From Eunapius fragilis (taxonomy: Eukaryota; Porifera; Demospongiae; Spongillida; Spongillidae), in the NCBI GenBank assembly GCA_963681505.1, contig OY811972.1, positions 298,796 to 362,795 of the forward strand: a stretch of 64,000 nucleotides of DNA, given 5' to 3'. Shown here in pieces: positions 10,193 through 22,100 of the stretch (position 1 is the stretch's first letter; each line of letters opens with the position of its first letter). The notes beneath the pieces are model-generated. The model did not search any database. It saw only the letters and a program-made list of their open reading frames with translations, and had not been told where the DNA came from. A program made the position numbers and the translations under genes.

Positions 10193-13100
10193 ATGGCGTC
10201 AAAGCAAGAGAAGTATCGTATCTTAATGAAGGAACAGAAAGCCAAAACATGTTCAAAGATAACGCACCCAATGGCGAAGTAAGTAAGGTATTCTGTCAGG
10301 TGAACGTCGGTGGATTTTTAACATATACACTCGTAACCACCGGGCAGGGAAGGAGGGATATTGGAGTACCACATTACCTGTGGTGAAGGATGTTACTATA
10401 TTGATAGTTATTATAACATCTCCCTATTTTCCATTGTTACATCCCTCCACCTCCATCACACGTGCTCTACCATCAGCCATGACACTTGGCAATACTAATT
10501 AATAGTGTAATGCACCTATCAATGGTCTCCTCCACCTCCCCCTAGTGTGGGCATATCAATGGTCTCCCCCACCTCCCCCTAGTGTGGGCATATCAATGGT
10601 CTCCCCCACCTCCCCCTAGTGTGGGCATATCAATGGTCTCCTCCACCTCCCCCTAGTGTGGGCATATCAATGGTCTCCTCCACCTCCCCCTAGTGTGGGC
10701 ATATCAATGGTCTCCCCCACCTCCCCCTAGTGTGGGCATATCAATGGTCTCCCCCACCTCCCCCTAGTGTGGGCATATCAATGGTCTCCCCCACCTCCCC
10801 CTAGTGTGGGCATATCAATGGTCTCCTCCACCTCCCCCTAGTGTGGGCATATCAATGGTCTCCCCCACCTCCCCCTAGTGTGGGCATATCAATGGTCTCC
10901 CTCCACCTCCCCCTAGTGTGGGCATATCAATGGTCTCCTCCACCTCCCCCTAGTGTGGGCATATCAATGGTCTCCCTCCACCTCCCCCTAGTGTGGGCAT
11001 ATCAATGGTCTCCCCCACCTCCCCCTAGTGTGGGCATATCAATGGTCTCCCCCACCTCCCCCTAGTGTGGGCATATCAATGGTCTCCTCCACCTCCCCCT
11101 AGTGTGGGCATATCAATGGTCTCCTCCACCTCCCCCTAGTGTGGGCATATCAATGGTCTCCTCCACCTCCCCCTAGTGTGGGCATATCAATGGTCTCCTC
11201 CACCTCCCCCTAGTGTGGGCATATCAATGGTCTCCCCCACCTCCCCCTAGTGTGGGCATATCAATGGTCTCCTCCACCTCCCCCTAGTGTGGGCATATCA
11301 ATGGTCTCCTCCACCTCCCCCTAGTGTGGGCATATCAATGGTCTCCTCCACCTCCCCCTAGTGTGGGCATATCAATGGTCTCCCCCACCTCCCCCTAGTG
11401 TGGGCATATCAATGGTCTCCTCCACCTCCCCCCTAGTGTGGGCATATCAATGGTCTCCTCCACCTCCCCCTAGTGTGGGCATATCAATGGTCTCCCTCCA
11501 CCTCCCCCTAGTGTGGGCATATCAATGGTCTCCTCCACCTCCCCCTAGTGTGGGCATATCAATGGTCTCCCTCCACCTCCCCCTAGTGTGGGCATATCAA
11601 TGGTCTCCCCCACCTCCCCCTAGTGTGGGCATATCAATGGTCTCCCCCACCTCCCCCTAGTGTGGGCATATCAATGGTCTCCTCCACCTCCCCCTAGTGT
11701 GGGCATATCAATGGTCTCCCTCCACCTCCCCCTAGTGTGGGCATATCAATGGTCTCCTCCACCTCCCCCTAGTGTGGGCATATCAATGGTCTCCCTCCAC
11801 CTCCCCCTAGTGTGGGCATATCAATGGTCTCCTCCACCTCCCCCTAGTGTGGGCATATCAATGGTCTCCCCCACCTCCCCCTAGTGTGGGCATATCAATG
11901 GTCTCCTCCACCTCCCCCTAGTGTGGGCATATCAATGGTCTCCTCCACCTCCCCCTAGTGTGGGCATATCAATGGTCTCCCCCACCTCCCCCTAGTGTGG
12001 GCATATCAATGGTCTCCTCCACCTCCCCCTAGTGTGGGCATATCAATGGTCTCCTCCACCTCCCCCTAGTGTGGGCATATCAATGGTCTCCTCCACCTCC
12101 CCCTAGTGTGGGCATATCAATGGTCTCCCCCACCTCCCCCTAGTGTGGGCATATCAATGGTCTCCTCCACCTCCCCCCTAGTGTGGGCATATCAATGGTC
12201 TCCTCCACCTCCCCCTAGTGTGGGCATATCAATGGTCTCCCCCACCTCCCCCTAGTGTGGGCATATCAATGGTCTCCTCCACCTCCCCCTAGTGTGGGCA
12301 TATCAATGGTCTCCTCCACCTCCCCCTAGTGTGGGCATATCAATGGTCTCCTCCACCTCCCCCTAGTGTGGGCATATCAATGGTCTCCTCCACCTCCCCC
12401 TAGTGTGGGCATATCAATGGTCTCCCCCACCTCCCCCTAGTGTGGGCATATCAATGGTCTCCCCCACTCCCCCTAGTGTGGGCATATCAATGGTCTCCCC
12501 CACCTCCCCCTAGTGTGGGCATATCAATGGTCTCCTCCACCTCCCCCTAGTGTGGGCATATCAATGGTCTCCCCCACCTCCCCCTAGTGTGGGCATATCA
12601 ATGGTCTCCCCCACCTCCCCCTAGTGTGGGCATATCAATGGTCTCCCCCACCTCCCCCTAGTGTGGGCATATCAATGGTCTCCTCCACCTCCCCCTAGTG
12701 TGGGCATATCAATGGTCTCCTCCACCTCCCCCTAGTGTGGGCATATCAATGGTCTCCTCCACCTCCCCCCTAGTGTGGGCATATCAATGGTCTCCTCCAC
12801 CTCCCCCTAGTGTGGGCATATCAATGGTCTCCCCCACCTCCCCCTAGTGTGGGCATTTCAATGGTCTCCCCCACCTCCCCCTAGTGTGGGCATATCAATG
12901 GTCTCCTCCACCTCCCCCTAGTGTGGGCATATCAATGGTCTCCTCCACCTCCCCCTAGTGTGGGCATATCAATGGTCTCCCCCACCTCCCCCTAGTGTGG
13001 GCATATCAATGGTCTCCCCCACCTCCCCCTAGTGTGGGCATATCAATGGTCTCCCCCACCTCCCCCTAGTGTGGGCATTTCAATGGTCTCCCCCACCTCC

Positions 13101-16100
13101 CCCTAGTGTGGGCATATCAATGGTCTCCCCCCCCTCCCCCTAGTGTGGGCATATCAATGGTCTCCTCCACCTCCCCCTAGTGTGGGCATTTCAATGGTCT
13201 CCCCCACCTCCCCCTAGTGTGGGCATATCAATGGTCTCCTCCACCTCCCCCTAGTGTGGGCATATCAATGGTCTCCCCCACCTCCCCCTAGTGTGGGCAT
13301 TTCAATGGTCTCCCCCCCCTCCCCCTAGTGTGGGCATATCAATGGTCTCCCCCCCCTCCCCCTAGTGTGGGCATATCAATGGTCTCCCCCACCTCCCCCT
13401 AGTGTGGGCATTTCAATGGTCTCCCCCCCCTCCCCCTAGTGTGGGCATATCAATGGTCTCCCCCACCTCCCCCTAGTGTGGGCATATCAATGGTCTCCCC
13501 CACCTCCCCCTAGTGTGGGCATTTCAATGGTCTCCCCCCCCTCCCCCTAGTGTGGGCATATCAATGGTCTCCTCCACCTCCCCCTAGTGTGGGCATTTCA
13601 GTGGTCTCCCCCACCTCCCCCTAGTGTGGGCATATCAATGGTCTCCTCCACCTCCCCCTAGTGTGGGCATATCAATGGTCTCCTCCACCTCCCCGTAGTG
13701 TGGGCATTTCAATGGTCTCCCCCACCTCCCCCTAGTGTGGGCATATCAATGGTCTCCTCCACCTCCCCGTAGTGTGGGCATTTCAATGGTCTCCTCCACC
13801 TCCCCCTAGTGTGGGCATATCAATGGTCTCCTCCACCTCCCCCTAGTGTGGGCATATCAGTGGTCTCCTCCACCTCCCCCTAGTGTGGGCATATCAATGG
13901 TCTCCCCCACCTCCCCCTAGTGTGGGCATATCAATGGTCTCCCCCACCTCCCCCTAGTGTGGGCATATCAATGGTCTCCTCCACCTCCCCCTAGTGTGGG
14001 CATATCAATGGTCTCCCCCACCTCCCCCTAGTGTGGGCATATCAATGGTCTCCTCCACCTCCCCCTAGTGTGGGCATATCAATGGTCTCCTCCACCTCCC
14101 CCTAGTGTGGGCATATCAATGGTCTCCCCCACCTCCCCCTAGTGTGGGCATTTCAATGGTCTCCCCCACCTCCCCCTAGTGTGGGCATATCAATGGTCTC
14201 CTCCACCTCCCCCTAGTGTGGGCATATCAATGGTCTCCCCCACCTCCCCCTAGTGTGGGCATATCAATGGTCTCCCCCACCTCCCCCTAGTGTGGGCATA
14301 TCAATGGTCTCCCCCACCTCCCCCTAGTGTGGGCATTTCAATGGTCTCCCCCACCTCCCCCTAGTGTGGGCATATCAATGGTCTCCTCCACCTCCCCCTA
14401 GTGTGGGCATATCAATGGTCTCCTCCACCTCCCCCTAGTGTGGGCATATCAATGGTCTCCTCCACCTCCCCCTAGTGTGGGCATATCAATGGTCTCCTCC
14501 ACCTCCCTCTAGTGTGGGCATATCAATGGTCTCCCCCACCTCCCCCTAGTGTGGGCATATCAATGGTCTCCCCCACCTCCCCCTAGTGTGGGCATATCAA
14601 TGGTCTCCTCCACCTCCCCCTAGTGTGGGCATATCAATGGTCTCCCCCACCTCCCCCTAGTGTGGGCATATCAATGGTCTCCCTCCACCTCCCCCTAGTG
14701 TGGGCATATCAATGGTCTCCTCCACCTCCCCCTAGTGTGGGCATATCAATGGTCTCCTCCACCTCCCCCTAGTGTGGGCATATCAATGGTCTCCCCCACC
14801 TCCCCCTAGTGTGGGCATATCAATGGTCTCCCTCCACCTCCCCCTAGTGTGGGCATATCAATGGTCTCCTCCACCTCCCCCTAGTGTGGGCATATCAATG
14901 GTCTCCCCCACCTCCCCCTAGTGTGGGCATATCAATGGTCTCCCCCACCTCCCCCTAGTGTGGGCATATCAATGGTCTCCTCCACCTCCCCCTAGTGTGG
15001 GCATATCAATGGTCTCCTCCACCTCCCCCTAGTGTGGGCATATCAATGGTCTCCTCCACCTCCCCCTAGTGTGGGCATATGAATGGTCTCCCCCACCTCC
15101 CCCTAGTGTGGGCATATCAATGGTCTCCTCCACCTCCCCCTAGTGTGGGCATATCAATGGTCTCCCCCACCTCCCCCTAGTGTGGGCATATCAATGGTCT
15201 CCTCCACCTCCCCCTAGTGTGGGCATATCAATGGTCTCCTCCACCTCCCCCTAGTGTGGGCATATCAATGGTCTCCTCCACCTCCCCCTAGTGTGGGCAT
15301 ATCAATGGTCTCCCCCACCTCCCCCTAGTGTGGGCATATCAATGGTCTCCCCCACCTCCCCCTAGTGTGGGCATATCAATGGTCTCCTCCACCTCCCCCT
15401 AGTGTGGGCATATCAATGGTCTCCCCCACCTCCCCCTAGTGTGGGCATATCAATGGTCTCCCCCACCTCCCCCTAGTGTGGGCATATCAATGGTCTCCCC
15501 CACCTCCCCCTAGTGTGGGCATATCAATGGTCTCCCCCACCTCCCCCTAGTGTGGGCATATCAATGGTCTCCTCCACCTCCCCCTAGTGTGGGCATATCA
15601 ATGGTCTCCCCCACCTCCCCCTAGTGTGGGCATATCAATGGTCTCCCCCACCTCCCCCTAATGGGGGGGGGGGGGGGGGGGGGGGGGGGGATAGGGACAT
15701 TAATAATGTGATACATTTTCTATATGACAACTCATAACACCTTAGCACAGTGTAGGGGAAGGGGGTTGGTTCTTAGGGGAAGGGGTTTTTTGTCACATTT
15801 TCATAAGGGGCTATCATCAAGAGAAGTCATTGGAGGGGGAGGAGTGGGGAATGGGAGGGAGGGGAGGGGACAGGGATGTGGGGGTGGGTGGGAGGGAGGG
15901 AGTGGGGGGATGAACAGCAATCATTTTGGAAGGGGAAGAGCAGGTATTTAACATGGGATTCCACTTAATTGGGATGCCGGTTAAGCAGACATGTGTGTAA
16001 CAGGAGTTATTTGGGTGGATATGGAAAAGGGAGATACCTCCTCCCCCTCCCTCCCCTCCTCTCCCTCTCCCTCTCCCCCTTCCTCCCCTTCCTCCCCTCC

Positions 16101-19100
16101 TGCATGATTTGCAAAGCAATGGTTCCCTGTCTACTGGATATTGGTGGTTAACCTTCTTACGCTTGAATTGGTCTGTGCTTGGCTCTCGTACCTAGTTTCT
16201 ACCATTGGCCGTGCCCCGGGCTTCGCTAGCAAGTTTGGGGGTGTGGTGAGCTGGCACTCCCCAGACATCGTACGGTGCCAGATACCTGCCCGGGGTGTCA
16301 CATCATCCAACATGGATGATGGAAAGGAAAGGGAACAAAATAAAATAAAGGAAAGGCCCGTCGCGACTTCTTTGAAGCAACTTGATTTGTGCAGGCGTGA
16401 TGATCTATTTATACGGCTGGGCAATTACGCTCACGTGCGCGTGATGCTGGGCTCGTCGGTTAACTTGGTTTAACTACCTTAAACCTTTATTTAATTAATT
16501 ATTGTGTGTTACCATTTAGGGCCATAATATAACCATATATGGCATTAATATAATCATGTAGGGCATTAATATAACCATAGAGCATTAATACTTTTCTTTT
16601 CTCAACCAACAGATATAACACACTTGACCAGCTCATGTGTGTTATATGTAACATACATGTGAAGACAGACATACTGTGGACCACACACATACAGAGCAAG
16701 AAACACAAGGAGGTATGACCATATAAGGAGGTTTGACCATATAAGGAGGTATGCACAGTAATAAATGAGGTGGGGAATACATGATGTCAGTGTGCTTGTG
16801 ACATGGCAATGTAAGAAATGCATTATAAGGTGAATTATGATAAAATGCCTTATTTTTTTGAAATGCCTTATTTGGTGAAATGCCTTATAGTATTCTGTAA
16901 TCACTGGTCGTTGGAAAATGGCAATCATTATCTTTGTAGTAAGGTCACTGCTCAGGGTGTACATACCTCAGTATTGCAGTGAGGTCACCTCAGGGTGTAC
17001 ACACCTCAGTATTGCAGTGAGGTCACTGCTCAGGGTGTACGCACCTCAGTATTGCAGAGAGGTCACCTCTCAGGGTGTACACACTCAGTATTGCAGTGAG
17101 GTCACCTCAGGGTGTACACACCTCAGTATTGCAGAGAGGTCACCTCTCAGGGTGTACATACCTCATTATTGCAGTGAGGTCACCTCTCAGGGTGTACACA
17201 CCTCAGTATTGCAGTGAGGTCACCTCTGGGTGTACGCACCTCAGTATTGCAGTGAGGTCACCTCTCAGGGTGTACACACCTCAGTATTGCAGTGAGGTCA
17301 CCTCCGGGTGTACACACCTCAGTATTGCAGTGAGGTCACCTCTCAGGGTGTACATACCTCATTATTGCAGTGAGGTTACCTCAGGGTGTACATACCTCAG
17401 TATTGCAGTGAGGTCACCTCCCAGGGTGTACATACCTCAGTATTGCAGTGAGGTCACCTCTCAGGGTGTACACACATCAGTATTGCAGTGAGGTCACCTC
17501 AGGGTGTACACACCTCAGTATTGCAGTGAGGTTACCTTGTGATCTTCATTTAGACAGTTGCAGCTCTGAAGAAAGAGCCAACTGCTGTTATTACTGCTCA
17601 ACCAGCCAAACCAGTGCAACCAGCCAAACCGGTGAAGGAGGTTAGTGAGTGAAGGTGGGTGTGATGAGGTGGTGTGATGAAGGAGGTGGGTGTGATGAAG
17701 GAGGTGGGTGTGATGAAGGAGGTGGGTGTGATGGGGAGGTGGGTGTGATGGGGAGGTGGGTGTGATGGGGAGGTGGGTGTGATGGGGAGGTGGGTATGAT
17801 GGGGGAGGTGGGTGTGATGGGGGAGGTGGGTGTGATGGGGAGGTGGGTATGATGGGGGAGGTGGGTGTGATGGGGGAGGTGGGTGTGATGGGGAGGTGGG
17901 TGTGGTGGTGTGATGAGGGGTGGTGGGGAGGTGGGTGTGATAAGGGCTAGAGGTCTGACTATTGTTACATGGAAGATGACCTCATCACTAGGTGCATGAG
18001 GACCTTGATGATGTCATCACCACCACTACCACCACCAAAAGACCTCCTACCCCCTCTGAGGTAAATGTGCCTGCTGATGGAGAACAGGGTGTGTGTGTGT
18101 GTGTGTGTGTGTAGCATATCACCGATGTCCCATCGATAGTCATGTACATTGGATGGTAAGCTATGAAATGGTGTGCCAGCATCACTAAGGTTCCTTTGTT
18201 GTAACAGTTATATTAAAACTAGCGTGTCCCCGTGAAGAATCACTGGCTGATTATTCGTCTCACTATTCATTTGCCAGATGAACAGTTGGTCTACCTCCTA
18301 GCTCCTCTTTTTTTACTGTCTTACCAAATGTTGCATATATAATCTGCCACCTGTTCTAACATACAGTTACTACGCAACCTCTATAACATGCCCGCGCAAT
18401 ACAAATATTACATTATATTATTGTCAGATAGTAACTACATGTTCTCGGCCTGTACGATGAGACTTGAGAGTGAACCACAATAGCGTTGCTTTTATTCTTT
18501 CTGCATGTGATGACATTATTACCTGTACAGGCATGTAGGTTTTGTGGCAGGCATGGTCGCTAAGCACACGTTGCTATGTACTTTTGTGTGGGAGGTGGTC
18601 GTTCCTATTGGTTGCGAGGTACGCGTACATACCTAGCAACCAATAGGCGCTAGGCCGAGTATATAAATGAGTTACGACACACACACCTGTACACCTGTAC
18701 ACCCACACACACACCTGTACACCCACACACACACCTGTACACCCACACACACCTATACACCCACACACACACCTGTACACCCACACACACCTATACACCC
18801 ACACACACACCTGTACACCCACACACACCTATACACCCACACACACCTATACACCCACACACACACACCTGTACACCCACACACACACACCTGTACACCC
18901 ATGCACACACACCTATACACCCACACACACCTATACACCCACACCCACACACATGTACACACACACCTGTACACCCACACACACACCTGTACACACACCT
19001 GTACACACACACACACTTGTACACCCACACACACACCTGTACACCCACACACCTGTACACCAACACACACACCTGTACACCCACATACACACCTGTACAC

Positions 19101-22100
19101 CCACACACACACACCTGTACACCTGTACACCCACACACCTGTACACCAACACACACACCTGTACACCCACACACACACACACCTGTACACCCACATACAC
19201 ACCTGTACACCCACACGCACACACCTGTACACCCACACACACACCTGTACACCCACACACACACACCTGTACACCCACACTAGCACCTACATGGGTTTGT
19301 TGAGGAGGGGGCGGGGCATTTATCCCTTATTGCCCCGCCCCCTCCCATCCCTTGGTAATTTAGAACACAAAACCCCAGCGTCAAAATTTTGAATTGTCCA
19401 CTATACTAAGAAGTTTCAACTTAACTTTGGCCCCCATCTCCTCCCCCTCCCTTCCCCCTCCCTTCCCCCTCCCTTCCCCCTCCCTTCCCCCACCTTCCCC
19501 CTCCCTTCCCCCTCCCTCCCTGCCTCGCAATGAACCCCTTGAAGTTCTAGACTAGCTGGAGATGTTACCTCAGGAGCTAACAGTAGCTATTCATGTATAT
19601 GATCAGGGGGTCCCAGAATGATAGCCTTAGTATTTGTGAATAGAACCTTCTGAGAGATGGTTAGTCATATAAGGGTTGTGTGCTACCGTCCTCATCACCT
19701 CCCCACCTCTCCTCACCTCACCTCCCACCACCTTTCCTACCTCTTCTCACCTCCCCACCTCCTCCACACCACCTCTCCTGACCTCCCCACCTCCACCACC
19801 TCCTTCTTTAGGACTATAAAAGGCAGTTCAAAATATTTTGTGGTTTGCAATATTACTAAGTACCCATCCCATCACATCCACACCTACACTACTACACTGC
19901 AGATTTTAAGAGAGGAATCTGTTGCCAAAAAGCCTAGAGGTACTCACGTCTCATCCTCACCCTCACCCTCACTCCTCACCCTCACTCCTCACCCTCACTT
20001 CTCACTCCTCACCCTCATCCCTTACTTCTCACCTCACTCCTCATCTCATCCACACTTCTTACTTCTCATCTCACCCTCACTCTTCATCTCACCCTCACTC
20101 CTCACCCCTCACTTCTCCCCCTCACTTCTCACCCTCCTCACCATCACTCCTCCCCCTCACTCCTCACCCATCACTTCTCACTTCTCCCCATCACTTCTCA
20201 CCCTCACCCTCACTCCTCACCCTCACTCCTTCAGTTCAAGATGGAAATGGACACTTGCCACCAGCAGCTTCAGAGAACCCGTGAGTTAGACCTGGGGAGG
20301 AGGGTAGGGGAGGCCCCTAGACATGGGGGCTCTGTAGTGGGTGTGGTTTGGCTCACACTCGTCTCACATAGGCTGCCATCGGACTTCTTTGATCCGAAGG
20401 CGTTGGAGCATGACAGTGATGGTGATGGTGATGATGGTGAAGATAAAGTGATAGAAGGAATTGTTCCAGATGAAGAAGTCACCAAAAGTTTGTGATTGTG
20501 TGGGTGAGAAGTGTGATATGGAACATGTGTGTACATGTGTGTACGTGTGTGTACATGTGTGTACATGTGTGTACATGTGTGTACATGTGTGTACGTGTGT
20601 GTACATGTGTGTACGTGTGTGTACATGTGTGTACGTGATTTTTGCTTTTGGTTTGTAGAGAAGAACACAAGGAGCCAAGATGCCAAGGGGTAAGTCTGTG
20701 GTCTGGGGAGGAGAATTTATTATGTAGGGGACATGCAATTGATGTGATGTAATGTGATGTGATGTAATGTGATGTGATGTAATGTAATGTGATGTAATGT
20801 GTTCTGTTCCTTTGGGAGTGCCATTGAATACATCATAAGCTCTTACACACCACAGTTTATTTAACAGCGTCTTGAGTGCATTTTCGCATGAGAAAAATAA
20901 GCTGTTCTCTGTTAGGTTGTGCTCTTGTGTTTTCGAAGATAAGCTTGTGGTGAAAGTGTCGACAAATTAGTTACTTGTGAACTAAATGTTCTCACCATAA
21001 GCAGCTGCTGCTATATACACCTTCATTGGTATATGCCTAAGTTCCAATTGAAGCACATTATAGCCAGTGAAAGGCCTCACCACACCCAGTTTAAACTTGG
21101 TATTTGTTGTTCCAACAAATACCTGAAGATATTTTATGCTTTTCTCACCATGGATGCTCAATTTTAGGATGGAACTTGCTGTTGGCTTTTTGTTTAAAAC
21201 CACCCTAGGGGGGGGGGAGTTATTATATATACCAGCCTGTATGTTTATAACTTTTTTTCTGTGAGGAATCTCCCTCCATCCTCCTTCCCTCCATCCCTCC
21301 CTCCCTCCATCCCTCCCTCCCTCCCCTCCTCCCCCTCACCTTCATCCCTCCCCCTCCACCTCCACTCCATCCCTCCCTCCCCTCCACCCCCATTCCTCCC
21401 CCTCACCTCCATCTCACCATTAGGGATAACTATCCGTGCGTATGGTCCCCAGTCCTGTTTTTGGAGTAGTCCCAAGCGATGTTTACAGTTTTCTTGTACT
21501 GTTGTTGCCATAGTGATGCCTTACCAGAAGGGTTCTTTGATGACCCAAAGATGGATGCCAAGGCACGTCATGTAGAGTATAAGGACCCCATGACAGAAGA
21601 GTGGGAGAGATTCCAGAAGTCTATCGCCAAGGAAACTGATGTATGTTTAGCGAGGGGATGGGGAGGAGGGACATTACTGCAAAGCACTCATACTTCAAAG
21701 TTGTGCCTATAGGTTCATAACAAACCACCATCCCTTCTGTGTTCAGTTCAACTTGATTGCATACATCTGCTTAGCCATGTCATTGTCTGGTGACCCACAC
21801 CTCACCATCTCACCATCCCCACATCACATACATCTCCCTATTTGCACACTTCAGACATCTGAGGCTCTGGTGTTAGCTGCCGATGAAGAGACCAATGAGG
21901 ATAAGGAACTGTCCGAGGTTAACGAACAAGTGTAAGTGACAGTGGAGAGGGAGATGGGAGAGGGAGGGAGGTGGGAGTGGAGGGAGGAAATGAGAGGGAT
22001 GCAAGTGTGGTCAGTTGGTGCACGTCAGCATGAAGGGGGTGGGGCCGCTGCAGTTGTCGTCATGGCTGCAGAGGTTGCATCTTACTGGTAGACCACACCC

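Noticed and set aside
10517..15661. CRISPR array or coding repeat
   Set aside because: The units are head-to-tail with no unique spacers, and the host is eukaryotic. The frames open only because the unit lacks stops in some phases.
18667..19392. His/Thr/Pro and Cys/Val repeat proteins on both strands
   Set aside because: CA-rich minisatellite in ZNF830 intron 4. Both strands being open is typical of such repeats.
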